Origin: an uncultured Bacteroidota bacterium
Lineage (GTDB): Bacteria > Bacteroidota > Bacteroidia > Chitinophagales > Chitinophagaceae
DNA: 31,701 nucleotides
Direction of reading: 5' to 3'
NCBI GenBank assembly: GCA_903933765.1
Contig: CAIZLI010000060.1
Coordinates: 1 to 31,701, forward strand
Under the pieces are notes generated by a model that saw only the letters and a list, made by a program, of their open reading frames with translations, was not told the DNA's origin and searched no databases. This document shows, piece after piece, positions 1 through 8,809 of the stretch (position 1 is its first letter; the number at the start of each line of letters is the position of its first letter). The position numbers and the translations under genes were made by a program.

Positions 1-51
1 GCCTAAACCAACTAAGACAATCCATAAAAACCCAGAAATAAAGTGGTTAAC
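1..51 (-). pseudogene. Out-of-frame continuation of the DUF5690 gene
   Basis: Reading the minus strand from position 51 down to 1 gives VNHFISGFLWIVLVGLG. This hydrophobic stretch with its VLVGLG ending matches what I know of the DUF5690 C-terminal half. It lies one base out of frame with the 305-residue open frame that stops at 47-49. The AAA run at 52-54 (TTT on the coding strand) is a possible slip site. Only 17 codons are visible, because the gene runs off the window edge. Confidence 0.55.
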
Positions 52-964
52 AAATAATAAAGCCGCATAAAATAATAGTTTGCGCTAAGAAAAACGCCAA
101 CTTATTATTTTTTATATAAATCATACTTGCAATTAAGATTAACACACAAATTGCAATTGGAATTTCAGTTGTTGTAAAAATAGATGCTGTATTGCCATAG
201 CCTAATTCATTCCATAGCTCGGCTGCAAAATTGTCTCTAATGTCTCTAAATAAAGACAATAACATATAAATTAAAATAAAGGAAATTAATCCAAAACTAA
301 ATTGAGTAAAAAAATATTTTCTCTCCTTGCTATTCAATGGAACACGAACGGATTTATTTATTTTTTCTTCGTAAGTAGGATTGGGTATTTTTTCCAATAA
401 GTATACCAGCACAATCACTGGGATAATAAAAATACCCCCCGTATAAAAAGGAATCCAATTTTCTGAAATCAGGTATTGCATTTGCAACCATTTGCCCACA
501 GATTTAACAAAGCCCGAAGAAACAATGAAACTCACAGCCATAGTTGCCCCAATAAAATCGGTAGATTTTCTTCCTTCAACAAAAGAAAAAATTAAACCCC
601 AAAGAACGCCTAATGGTAAGCCATTTAAAAAAAGCATGGTCACATTCCAAGGGCTATCAATTAAGGGAAATAACAATAATGGAATCCAAGATGCTATAAG
701 TAAAATTAAAATAGCCCAGCCCCTTCCAATATGCTTTAATTCCGAAATATATTTAATTCCGCAAAATTTACTAATCGTATACCCTATGACTTGAGAGATG
801 ACTAGTATATTTTTATAATCTACCCCAAATATCTTTGGCTCATTTAAATATAAGCCAATGGTAAACGGTTTTCTAAAGGCATACACGCATGCATAGGTCA
901 AAAAGCAAATTGCTGCTATATAGATAGACAGTAATACCGAATGTTGCTTTTTATTTTGGTTCAT
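47..964 (-). CDS. DUF5690 family multipass membrane protein, C-terminus lost by apparent frameshift
   Basis: An MFS-like membrane protein of the DUF5690 family; its substrate is unknown. The 305 residues show the family's N-terminal pattern, including YAFRKPF near residue 29, a NGLPLG…FSFVEGR block around residues 115-132, and RDIRDNFAAELW in the second half. Hydrophobic segments alternate along the length. Family members as I remember them run to well over 400 residues, but here a TAA at 47-49 ends the frame. In the minus-strand frame one base away, positions 51 to 1 read VNHFISGFLWIVLVGLG, which resembles the next conserved part of the family. The gene is therefore broken by a one-base change, or the assembly has an indel. 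The ATG at 962-964 fits well. A terminator hairpin separates it from the upstream SusD gene, so it is probably transcribed independently. Confidence 0.75.
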   Translation of the reverse strand: MNQNKKQHSVLLSIYIAAICFLTYACVYAFRKPFTIGLYLNEPKIFGVDYKNILVISQVIGYTISKFCGIKYISELKHIGRGWAILILLIASWIPLLLFPLIDSPWNVTMLFLNGLPLGVLWGLIFSFVEGRKSTDFIGATMAVSFIVSSGFVKSVGKWLQMQYLISENWIPFYTGGIFIIPVIVLVYLLEKIPNPTYEEKINKSVRVPLNSKERKYFFTQFSFGLISFILIYMLLSLFRDIRDNFAAELWNELGYGNTASIFTTTEIPIAICVLILIASMIYIKNNKLAFFLAQTIILCGFIIC

Positions 965-984
965 ACCTTATCTTAAACAAATAA

Positions 985-1010
985 GGAAGAGCAGGTAAAC
1001 CTGCTCTTCC
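985..1010 (-). terminator. Hairpin terminator after the SusC-SusD operon
   Basis: A perfect inverted repeat: GGAAGAGCAGG (985-995), loop TAAA, CCTGCTCTTCC (1000-1010). The 11-bp G+C-rich stem stands out in AT-rich DNA. Read in the minus direction it begins 38 bases after the SusD stop codon and is followed by TTATTTGTTT, a fair but interrupted U-rich tail. It lies between SusD and the next minus-strand gene (DUF5690), so it probably ends the SusCD transcript and insulates the two units. A smaller repeat, CCTTAT at 966-971 with ATAAGG at 981-986, overlaps its downstream edge. Confidence 0.75.
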
Positions 1011-1048
1011 GCTAAATAAAACCCCCAATTCAAATTCAAAAAAAACTA

Positions 1049-2608
1049 TTATTTAATGATCCACATTTTTGCATTGATATCATCTGTACCTCCATATTGA
1101 GCACTGATAGCAGCTTCCAAGTTTGTTTTGTTGTTAATTCTCTCTGCACTTGGATATTGGAAACGCAATGCAACTCTTTGGCTATTACCAGAACCTGGTC
1201 CTGTATGGAAAGTTGGTACACCTGTTCTTCTCCAGTTATAATAACCTTCAGCTCCACTGTTTTGGTACATCGCTAAATACTTTTGTAACAAAATTTGCTT
1301 CAATCCATCAGCATTGTTACCAGCATATTTAACTGTTGATTGTGCGTAATATGTAGCATAATTAAAGTCAACAGTATATGTTACAGACTCCGCTAAAGTA
1401 CCGCCTGGTTTTTGGAAAGTAACTGTGTTAGCACCTTCTTTCACACCGTAGAAAGCTTGAGAAGCTTTGATACCATTTTGGTACCAAGTTTCTGCATTTT
1501 GAGTAGAAATCCAACCTCTGTTTACGGCTTCTGCAATGTTGAAACACATTTCTTGGTAACCAACTTGCGTTGTTTTTTCAGCAGTATAAGTTTGATAATA
1601 ACGCTTACGGTTGATAAATGAATACTTGCCTAAACCAGCGTTTGAACTCATTGTCGCTAAATCTTCTCCAGAACCAGCACCCATAAATGCATCATAAGAA
1701 TTAGGTGCTTTACCCGCAGCTACTAAAGCAGCAGCTGGCTCAGCAACAAAGAAAGTTCTAGGATCTTTCAAAGTTGTTAAGTTACCTAAGTAAGTAGAAG
1801 ACATGTTGTAACGAGTTGCATCAAAACCGAAATTATCTGGATTTGTAGAGTACTTGTTGTATTGGCTATTGTAAGTAAAAGCTAAATTATCATCATCGCT
1901 GCTAAATAAAGGATACTTAGTAGGATTGTTGAGGACTTCTGCAAATTTAGTTTTGATTGCTAAATCAGTATCCGCTTCTTTATTGCTCAATTGGATCAAT
2001 ACTCTCAATTTGAAAGCATTCACCGCTTTTTGCCACTTAGACAAGTTGTTACCGTAGTAGAAATCATTCGCTAATACATAGTTAGTCGTCTTTAAAGTAC
2101 CCATTTCTGTATTTGCTTCTTCTAAATAAGTCAAGATTTGTTGGAAAACTTGCTTTTGTGTATCGTACTTAGGTGTAATATTTCCTAAACCTTTTAAGGC
2201 TTCAGAAACTGGAATGTCACCTAAATTCATTGTTAAATCATACAAGAAGTAAGCTTTTAAATACTTAGCAAGCGCTGTATAAGGATTTGGAGCTGTTACA
2301 GACTTCTTTGCTTCGTCTTCCATCTTTGTGATGTTCTTTAATACATTGTAATTGTTGTATGAAAAACCAGTCCAGTTGTACTCTTGGTTTCCATAATAAT
2401 CATAATTACATACGTAATATTGATTCCATCTTTGTAAAGTATTAAATGCACCTTCATTGTATTCAAGAAGGACATTGTTTAAAAGCAAGTTCGCAGGAAC
2501 TGATGTAGCTCTATTAGGATCTGAGGCTAAAGTATCGAATGACTTTTTACATGCTGTCATTGAACTCAATACCAATCCTAAACTTAGTATTTGAAATATC
2601 TTTTTCAT
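1049..2608 (-). CDS. SusD/RagB-family outer-membrane nutrient-binding lipoprotein
   Basis: The surface-exposed lipoprotein partner of the SusC-type transporter just upstream; SusD-like proteins cap the SusC barrel and bind the nutrient. The signal peptide MKKIFQILSLGLVLSSMTAC ends in a lipobox with the lipidated cysteine at residue 20. The mature N-terminus (SFDTLASDPNRAT) is typical of the SusD_2-like branch (PF12771 type), as is the late motif NWRRTGVPTF followed by a region rich in aromatic residues and glycine (…RFQYPSAERINN). At 519 residues the length is normal. The gene starts 19 bases after the SusC stop, so the two are co-transcribed. The ligand cannot be read from the sequence; the divergent phosphoesterases suggest a phosphoester-containing compound, but that is inference. 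Confidence 0.93.
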   Translation of the reverse strand: MKKIFQILSLGLVLSSMTACKKSFDTLASDPNRATSVPANLLLNNVLLEYNEGAFNTLQRWNQYYVCNYDYYGNQEYNWTGFSYNNYNVLKNITKMEDEAKKSVTAPNPYTALAKYLKAYFLYDLTMNLGDIPVSEALKGLGNITPKYDTQKQVFQQILTYLEEANTEMGTLKTTNYVLANDFYYGNNLSKWQKAVNAFKLRVLIQLSNKEADTDLAIKTKFAEVLNNPTKYPLFSSDDDNLAFTYNSQYNKYSTNPDNFGFDATRYNMSSTYLGNLTTLKDPRTFFVAEPAAALVAAGKAPNSYDAFMGAGSGEDLATMSSNAGLGKYSFINRKRYYQTYTAEKTTQVGYQEMCFNIAEAVNRGWISTQNAETWYQNGIKASQAFYGVKEGANTVTFQKPGGTLAESVTYTVDFNYATYYAQSTVKYAGNNADGLKQILLQKYLAMYQNSGAEGYYNWRRTGVPTFHTGPGSGNSQRVALRFQYPSAERINNKTNLEAAISAQYGGTDDINAKMWIIK

Positions 2609-2627
2609 ATTTATTTGTTTCTTTTAA

Positions 2628-5600
2628 TTAAAATGTGAAATTAATATTGATACCGTAAGATCTAGTAGTTGGTGTTTGCAAATTTATAGAAGATTCACCA
2701 GGGTACTGATCAATATCAACATCATTAAATTTAGAATCTGGCATCCAGTACAATAAGTTTCTACCTACAGCTGAAACAGTTGCTTTCTTGAAGAAAGATT
2801 TTTTCATTAAAGTAGTAGGAAGTTCATATGTTAAAACCACTTCTCTTAATTTAAAGAATGTTTTACTCATGATATTCGGCTCTTCAATACCATGTACACG
2901 GCTAATATAATCTTGGATGAAAGTCTTTGTTGCATTTGGTGCAAATGTTAAACTGCTATAATTCGTAATTAAACCAGTTACGGCATCAAATTTTGGAGTT
3001 CCAGAAGCAATTTGAACACCTTCACCTACATAAGCTTTTACGCCTAAGTAATCTTGGTATCTAGCTACACCCATTGCACCTTGAACAGTCTCAAGATGAC
3101 GTCCACCTTGGAATGTTTTCTTTCTAACATAATCTTCCATTACACCACCAACACGTCCATCCACTTGCATGTTTAAAGTAAATGCTTTGTAGCTGAACTT
3201 ATTGTTTAAACCCCACACGAAATCAGGATTAGAATTACCAACTAATTGTCTCACAGGTAAGACAACCGGACGACCACCAGCATCATTGATAATTTGTCCA
3301 TCTTGTGTTCTTGCAAACTTTCTGAAGTATACCGCATCTGTTCTTGAACCCACTGTATAGAATGTATTTAAAGCAGATACGCCTGTAGGTAGTTCAATAT
3401 ACTTGTTGACGAAAGAACCAATATTGAATGTCGCATCCCAGTTCAAACCGTTTGCTTTTTTCAAAATTGCTGCATTTAAACTTACATCGTAACCAGTTCT
3501 TTTAGTTTTTGTACCATTGATTACAAAAGAACCGAAACCAGATGTTTGAGAAATTGATTTAGAGAAAATTTGAGGTCCGTCTGTGTAGCTAAAATAACTC
3601 GCTTCTAAACCAAAACGGTTGTTGATAAATCTTGTTTCTAAACCAAATTCAAGACTAGATCTGTCATCAGGCTGAACATCACTGTCTACTAATGTATTTG
3701 TGAAACCAGCTTGTGTTGTGTTGTTATAACCAATGCCTGTAGAATATACATCTGCATAAGTATAAGTAGGTCCGCCATAAGTAGAACTATATTGTTCGCC
3801 ATATCCTAGAGGAAAACTGTTATTTGGTGTAGAACCAATGTAGTCAGATACGAAGCTACCACCACCTCTTACTTTTGCATAAGAACCTCTTAATTTGAAG
3901 AAGTTAATTTGCTTTGGCATGTCGATATAATCATTCAACACAGTGCTTAAGTTGAAAGATGGATAGAAGAAAGAGTTATTGTCTTTGTTCAATGCAGACA
4001 ATTGGTCATTACGGCCAGTGATTGTTAAGTTGGCATACTTACCAGTCTCAATATCTACTGAATACATTAAAGATTTTACTCTCATTTCTGATGCAAAATT
4101 GTAAGCAATAACCGGATTTCTACTGTTTGCAAATGTGTATACATTCGGTACATTCAAATAGTTTGTAGTTACAAAATTTGAATTGTAATTGAATTGTCTA
4201 AAGTTACCTCCAGCGAAACCAGAGATATTGAAGAAATTAGCTAACTCAGGTGTTTTGAAATTAGCACGGAATTCAGAGTTAGATTCGAATAAAGATCTTC
4301 TGTCTTCTCTATAATCACCTTTGTTTTCTTCTCTACCGTAAGGATGCGCAGAGAAAGGCATTTTCTCGTTACGTAATAAATCATAAGTTGTAACAGATGT
4401 TCTAGCGAATAAATCTACATACTTGTTGATTTTATAGTCTAAGCTAGTATAAGCATAGATATCATTTTTGAAATGACCTCTAGTCCACTCATAAGCCATA
4501 AAGTAAGGGTTATGGTATCTTTGGTATTCCGCATAGATACTTTGTACACCTTCTTTACCTGGCTGCCAGTAATTTCTCATATCATCCACATTCCAGTCAG
4601 CACCACCCCAAATAGTCATTGTGTAGATCACTGAATTTGGACCGTAGTTTACGTCTGGGAAATTATCAGAATATTGCTTGTTGAAATTGATATTCGCATC
4701 TAAAGTTAATTTAGAGTTGAATCTTAATGTTCCTGCCAAATTTAAGTTTGTTGTATTTAAACTTGTGTTTGGCATAATACCCTTATTGTACGTATTACCT
4801 AAAGAAAATCTTAGATCCGCTTTTTCAGTAGAAGAGGCGATTGCAATACTAGATGTATTCAAAACACCTGGTTCAATAAAACGCTTCAAGTTATCTTTAC
4901 CACGAGCAATCCATGGTGTACCAGAACGCTTACCTGTGATTGGATCTACTGGACTATCGTACTGAGGAATCAATTGACCTTCGAATTTTGGTCCCCAAAC
5001 ATCATAATCCGCATCGTTTAAACCACCACCTAAACCATCTACGAATGCATATCTACCGTGGTCACCAGGACCGTACTCGTCTTGCGTTTTAGGTAATGCA
5101 ATAAATCCACTTTGAACCGCAGTACTGCTGTTGAATTCAACAGAGTAACCTCTTTTATCTTTCGTACCTTTCTTTGTGTTGATGATGATCGCACCATTTT
5201 GACCTCTATAACCATATAATGCAGAGGCAACTGGTCCTTTTAACACGTTATAAGACTCGATATCGTCTGGGCTAATATTCCATGTATCAGAGTTAATTGG
5301 CACACCATCCACCACAATCAAGTTCACACGTCCACCTCTTAATACAAGGTTTGGAATTCTTAACATTTCTTGGTTAAGACCTACTGTTAAACCAGCGACT
5401 TTACCTACTAAGTTATTGATTGGGTTCAATTCTCTAGCTTTCACTAAATCAGCACCCTTCACTTCTTGTGTAGCGTATCCGATTTTTCTTTTCTCTTTTT
5501 TAATACCCAAAGCAGTTACAACCACTTCGTTTAATAATTCATCCGCTTTTACTAATTCAACTACAACTGCATCGTTAGAAGCAGTCACTGTTTTAGTAAC

Positions 5601-5846
5601 ATAACCAATGTAAGAAACTGAAACAGCAGCATTCGCATTTAAGTTGTTTAAACTAAAAGCTCCATTTGCATCTGTCTTCGTAGCTTGTCCTTTAACAGAC
5701 ACAGTTGCAGACTCCAAAGCTTTTTTGGTTTCCGCATCTACCACTTTTCCTTTAAATTGTATGTTTTGAGCGATTGAGCTTAAACTCAATCCCAATAACA
5801 TAAGTGGCGTAAGAACCCACTTAATACATCGTTGTTTTGAAATCAT
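2628..5846 (-). CDS. SusC/RagA-family TonB-linked outer-membrane transporter
   Basis: A TonB-dependent outer-membrane transporter that works with the adjacent SusD. After a signal peptide ending …LSLSSIAQ comes a carboxypeptidase-regulatory-like (CarbopepD_reg_2) domain with the usual VVDAETKKALESATVSVKG and SYIGYVTKTV strands. Next is the SusC signature NEVVVTALGIKKEKR, then a plug domain (LVLRGGRVNLIVVDGVPIN, GYRGQNGAIIINTKKG), then a long beta-barrel ending in the aromatic tail …GININFTF. I chose the ATG at 5844-5846 (MISKQRC…, 1072 residues) rather than the upstream ATG at 5910-5912. The shorter form begins directly with a signal peptide, and a TAGGTTTG promoter element at 5865-5872 lies between the two ATGs, which would put the longer start upstream of the transcript. 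Confidence 0.93.
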   Translation of the reverse strand: MISKQRCIKWVLTPLMLLGLSLSSIAQNIQFKGKVVDAETKKALESATVSVKGQATKTDANGAFSLNNLNANAAVSVSYIGYVTKTVTASNDAVVVELVKADELLNEVVVTALGIKKEKRKIGYATQEVKGADLVKARELNPINNLVGKVAGLTVGLNQEMLRIPNLVLRGGRVNLIVVDGVPINSDTWNISPDDIESYNVLKGPVASALYGYRGQNGAIIINTKKGTKDKRGYSVEFNSSTAVQSGFIALPKTQDEYGPGDHGRYAFVDGLGGGLNDADYDVWGPKFEGQLIPQYDSPVDPITGKRSGTPWIARGKDNLKRFIEPGVLNTSSIAIASSTEKADLRFSLGNTYNKGIMPNTSLNTTNLNLAGTLRFNSKLTLDANINFNKQYSDNFPDVNYGPNSVIYTMTIWGGADWNVDDMRNYWQPGKEGVQSIYAEYQRYHNPYFMAYEWTRGHFKNDIYAYTSLDYKINKYVDLFARTSVTTYDLLRNEKMPFSAHPYGREENKGDYREDRRSLFESNSEFRANFKTPELANFFNISGFAGGNFRQFNYNSNFVTTNYLNVPNVYTFANSRNPVIAYNFASEMRVKSLMYSVDIETGKYANLTITGRNDQLSALNKDNNSFFYPSFNLSTVLNDYIDMPKQINFFKLRGSYAKVRGGGSFVSDYIGSTPNNSFPLGYGEQYSSTYGGPTYTYADVYSTGIGYNNTTQAGFTNTLVDSDVQPDDRSSLEFGLETRFINNRFGLEASYFSYTDGPQIFSKSISQTSGFGSFVINGTKTKRTGYDVSLNAAILKKANGLNWDATFNIGSFVNKYIELPTGVSALNTFYTVGSRTDAVYFRKFARTQDGQIINDAGGRPVVLPVRQLVGNSNPDFVWGLNNKFSYKAFTLNMQVDGRVGGVMEDYVRKKTFQGGRHLETVQGAMGVARYQDYLGVKAYVGEGVQIASGTPKFDAVTGLITNYSSLTFAPNATKTFIQDYISRVHGIEEPNIMSKTFFKLREVVLTYELPTTLMKKSFFKKATVSAVGRNLLYWMPDSKFNDVDIDQYPGESSINLQTPTTRSYGININFTF

Positions 5847-5864
5847 AGTTAATATTTTGAGACG

Positions 5865-5872
5865 CAAACCTA
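5865..5872 (-). promoter_or_regulatory. Bacteroidota -7 promoter element for susC
   Basis: On the minus strand this reads TAGGTTTG, an exact match to the Bacteroidota -7 consensus TAnnTTTG. A TTTG (CAAA at 5888-5891 on the plus strand) lies 15 bases upstream as a possible -33 element, slightly close. It would give a short leader of about a dozen bases before the ATG at 5846. Confidence 0.5.
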
Positions 5873-6031
5873 TTGTGAATTCTTTAACAAAATTTAAAAT
5901 GTATGTGAACAATAGATGAACTAATTGTTTCAGAATTGTTAACTATATAGAACAGTATAATTATAAAAATTAATGCGTTTGCTTAACAATAAATTAATGT
6001 TTCAAATAAAATATACCTAATTCATTAATGG

Positions 6032-6039
6032 TAGGTTTG
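6032..6039 (+). promoter_or_regulatory. Bacteroidota -7 promoter element for the first phosphoesterase gene
   Basis: TAGGTTTG, an exact match to TAnnTTTG and identical to the element facing the other way in front of susC. It lies 17 bases before the ATG at 6057. I see no TTTG at the expected -33 distance, which would fit an activator-dependent promoter, but this is inference. Confidence 0.45.
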
Positions 6040-6056
6040 CTGTTCAACTTTTGTCT

Positions 6057-8765
6057 ATGAAAAAATATCTTTTTTTAGTGGTTGTTATTTTGTTTTGTAT
6101 TAGTGATTCAATAGGTCAACAAAAACAATCTTTTTTAACAGTTCCTGGTTTTAACGAGTTCGCTAAAATAGACACCTCTGGTGTTTCCATTTTACCGAGT
6201 GGAAGGTATGTGCAGCCAGTAGGAAAATCAATTAGAATTACCCACGACCCATTTGGTTTAAAAATTGCCCCAGACGGGAAAGTAGCTATAGCATTACATG
6301 AAAATGTATTTACCCTAATAGACTTACAAACACAAGTCGCTAAGCGCATTCCAGATTATTTAAAAGCAAACGAAAGTCCATTAAAAAAAGGTTCTTTCTT
6401 GGGTATTGCTTTTCACCCAACTAAACAAATCGTATACCTAAGTGGAGGAGACGAGGGGACAGTTGTATTATATGATTACGCACAATTTAAAAAAATTGAT
6501 TCTATTAAATTAGACGGTGTATTCAATGGTACTAATTTCTCTGGTAGTTTTACAAGTGACCTAGTTTACCATGAAGCTTCCAATAATTTATTAATTTTAG
6601 ATAGAGGTAATTTTAGACTGGTTCGTTATAGTCTTACTGAAAATAAAATTATTGCCTCTATTCCAACAGGTCGCCAACCCTTTGGCTTAGCCATCTCCCC
6701 CGATCAAAAAACGGTTTTAGTTGCCAATGTGGGGATGTATGATTATCCTTTGGTTGCTGGTACTACAAAAGAAAATATTAAAACGCAATATATTGGCTGG
6801 CATCCATACGGTAATAACACAAAAGCATCTATTGAAGGAACAGTGATTGATGGAAAGGTGATACCAGGTTTAGGTGATCCAAATGCCAAAGAATCAATGA
6901 GTGTTTATTGTATAGATCTAAATTCAAATAAAGTAAAGGCAAAATTAAAGACGGGTTTATTATTAGGAGAACTAGTAGAAGATGCAGAAGTGATTGGCGG
7001 CGCAAGTCCTAATTCAATTGCAGTAAGTAAAAAGTATGCCTATGTGACTAATGCAACGAACGATAATATTGCTGTGATTGATTATAAAAAAGGAACGATT
7101 GTTAAACATATTCCTATTAAAGTAGATCCTAAATTAGACCGCTATAGAGGTTTATTGCCTTTTGGTATTGCGATTACAAAAGATGAAAGTACCCTATTTG
7201 TTGCTTTATTAGGATTTAATGCAGTTGCAAAAATTGATTTAAAAACTTCTACTACCACTGGATTAATTCCAACTGGATGGGGCACTACAAGAGTCGCTTT
7301 ATCTAATGATGAACAAAAAATATATATTACTTCTTGCAGAGGATTAGGAGCAGGTCAAAACGGAGGAAAAAATTTCAAAGCACCAATACAAGGTACTTAT
7401 GTAGGAGATATTCAATTAGGTGGATTTCAAGAAGTAGCTAATCCAGATCCTACAACACTTGCAGCTTACACCAAGCAAACATTGAATCAAACATATATTG
7501 TTAAAGAACAAACAGATAGTTTACCATTACCTGTTTTACCGGGAAGTAAAATAAGCCCTATTAAACACGTCGTATTTATCACTAAAGAAAACAGAACATT
7601 TGACGAAATATTTGGTCAAATGAAAAATGTAAAAGGGGATCCATCATTGGCAAGATTTGGATTAGACGTAAACGTGTATGGAAAAACACAAAATGTAAAA
7701 CACGTAAATGTGGCGCCAAATCATATTAAAATTGCAAAGCAGTTTTCATTGAGTGATAATTTTTATTGTGATAGTGACGCATCCATTCATGGACACCACT
7801 GGATGATGGGTGTGATTCCTAATGAGTGGGTAGAAGCCAATTCTAGTACAGATAAATCTGCAGATTATTTTTCGACTGCATCTGGTAGAAGGTTTCCAGG
7901 ATCAACAGGAAGTATGGATCCAGAAGATTATGCAGAAATTGGTGGATTATGGGAAGCATTAGACAGAAAAAAAATTAGCTACTATAATTTTGGACAGGCA
8001 AACGAAACTGCGCATGTAAGAGAAGATTGGTATGATACTGCAACTGGTGCTGGTCATATTGTAATGGTGCCGATGCAGAAAGGAGTATGGGAAAGAACTT
8101 CGCATAATTTTGCAGGTTACAATACCAATATTCCAGACCAATTTAGAATGAAGCAATTTGAAGAAGAGTTTACAAAAAAATGGTTGAACGGAAAAGATAG
8201 CTTACCACAATTATTAACTGTGATGTTGCCGAATGACCATACTGCTGGGCCTAGACCAGAAGATGGCTATCCCTTTATGCATTCTTATGTTGCAGACAAT
8301 GATTTGGCTTTAGGTAGAATGATGCAATTTTTGAGTCAAACACCTTATTGGAAGGATATGTTAGTCATTGTAACAGAAGATGATCCTCAAGGTGGGGTAG
8401 ATCATATTGACGCGCACAGAAGTGTATTAATGATGGCTGGACCTTATGTAAAAAAGAACTATGTTTCAAATACCCATGCAAATTTTGGATCTATCTTAAA
8501 AGTGATCTATAATGTTTTAGGCGTTCCATATGTTAATCAATATGATGTAACAGCTTCTTTGTTAACCGACTTCTTTACCAATGAGCCAGATTATAGCCCT
8601 TACTATTTTGAATTTCCAAGTCAGGAGGTTTTTGATTGGGACAAGGCAATGAAAAAATATAATTATAATTTAGATTGGAAAAAAATTAAGCAAGGACCAA
8701 GTATGGACAACGAAAAAGAGCAAAGACAGGAACATTATAAAACTTCGGGCACAATTATCCAATAA
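6057..8765 (+). CDS. Secreted beta-propeller / phosphoesterase fusion protein (YncE-like plus PF04185-like)
   Basis: A two-domain exported protein of the type annotated as bifunctional YncE family/alkaline phosphatase family. A signal peptide (…CISDSIGQ) leads into a YVTN-type beta-propeller over roughly residues 40-460, with repeats such as PFGLAISPDQKTVLVAN and YAYVTNATNDNIAVIDYKKG. The C-terminal domain begins at SPIKHVVFITKENRTFDEIF and resembles phospholipase C/acid phosphatase phosphoesterases. Candidate active-site residues are Glu511-Asn512, Ser576 and His580 (SIHGHHW), Asn726-Asp-His728, Glu774-Asp-Asp776 and Asp785-Ala-His787; all recur in the next gene. A TTG at 6051 could extend the frame by two codons, but the ATG at 6057 begins a normal signal peptide. 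The gene is divergent from susC and 44 bases before its paralogue. The substrate is unknown; phosphomonoesterase or phosphodiesterase activity is inferred. Confidence 0.88.
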   Translation: MKKYLFLVVVILFCISDSIGQQKQSFLTVPGFNEFAKIDTSGVSILPSGRYVQPVGKSIRITHDPFGLKIAPDGKVAIALHENVFTLIDLQTQVAKRIPDYLKANESPLKKGSFLGIAFHPTKQIVYLSGGDEGTVVLYDYAQFKKIDSIKLDGVFNGTNFSGSFTSDLVYHEASNNLLILDRGNFRLVRYSLTENKIIASIPTGRQPFGLAISPDQKTVLVANVGMYDYPLVAGTTKENIKTQYIGWHPYGNNTKASIEGTVIDGKVIPGLGDPNAKESMSVYCIDLNSNKVKAKLKTGLLLGELVEDAEVIGGASPNSIAVSKKYAYVTNATNDNIAVIDYKKGTIVKHIPIKVDPKLDRYRGLLPFGIAITKDESTLFVALLGFNAVAKIDLKTSTTTGLIPTGWGTTRVALSNDEQKIYITSCRGLGAGQNGGKNFKAPIQGTYVGDIQLGGFQEVANPDPTTLAAYTKQTLNQTYIVKEQTDSLPLPVLPGSKISPIKHVVFITKENRTFDEIFGQMKNVKGDPSLARFGLDVNVYGKTQNVKHVNVAPNHIKIAKQFSLSDNFYCDSDASIHGHHWMMGVIPNEWVEANSSTDKSADYFSTASGRRFPGSTGSMDPEDYAEIGGLWEALDRKKISYYNFGQANETAHVREDWYDTATGAGHIVMVPMQKGVWERTSHNFAGYNTNIPDQFRMKQFEEEFTKKWLNGKDSLPQLLTVMLPNDHTAGPRPEDGYPFMHSYVADNDLALGRMMQFLSQTPYWKDMLVIVTEDDPQGGVDHIDAHRSVLMMAGPYVKKNYVSNTHANFGSILKVIYNVLGVPYVNQYDVTASLLTDFFTNEPDYSPYYFEFPSQEVFDWDKAMKKYNYNLDWKKIKQGPSMDNEKEQRQEHYKTSGTIIQ

Positions 8766-8809
8766 TATTCAATGTATCCTTAAATTTATTAATTAATAAT
8801 CAGTAATCT

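Noticed and set aside
47-54. Programmed ribosomal frameshift in the DUF5690 gene
   Set aside because: No slippery heptamer or downstream stimulatory structure is visible, and the family is not known to use recoding; mutation or sequence error is simpler.
492-794. Open frame of 100 codons on the plus strand
   Set aside because: It lies wholly inside the minus-strand DUF5690 gene, which has clear family motifs; this frame has no signal or recognisable domain.
4678-4965. Open frame of 95 codons on the plus strand inside the SusC gene
   Set aside because: An antisense shadow of the beta-barrel coding region with no recognisable features.
5847-5912. N-terminal extension of the SusC protein from the ATG at 5912
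   Set aside because: It would place 22 residues before a normal signal peptide and start upstream of the TAGGTTTG promoter element at 5865-5872.
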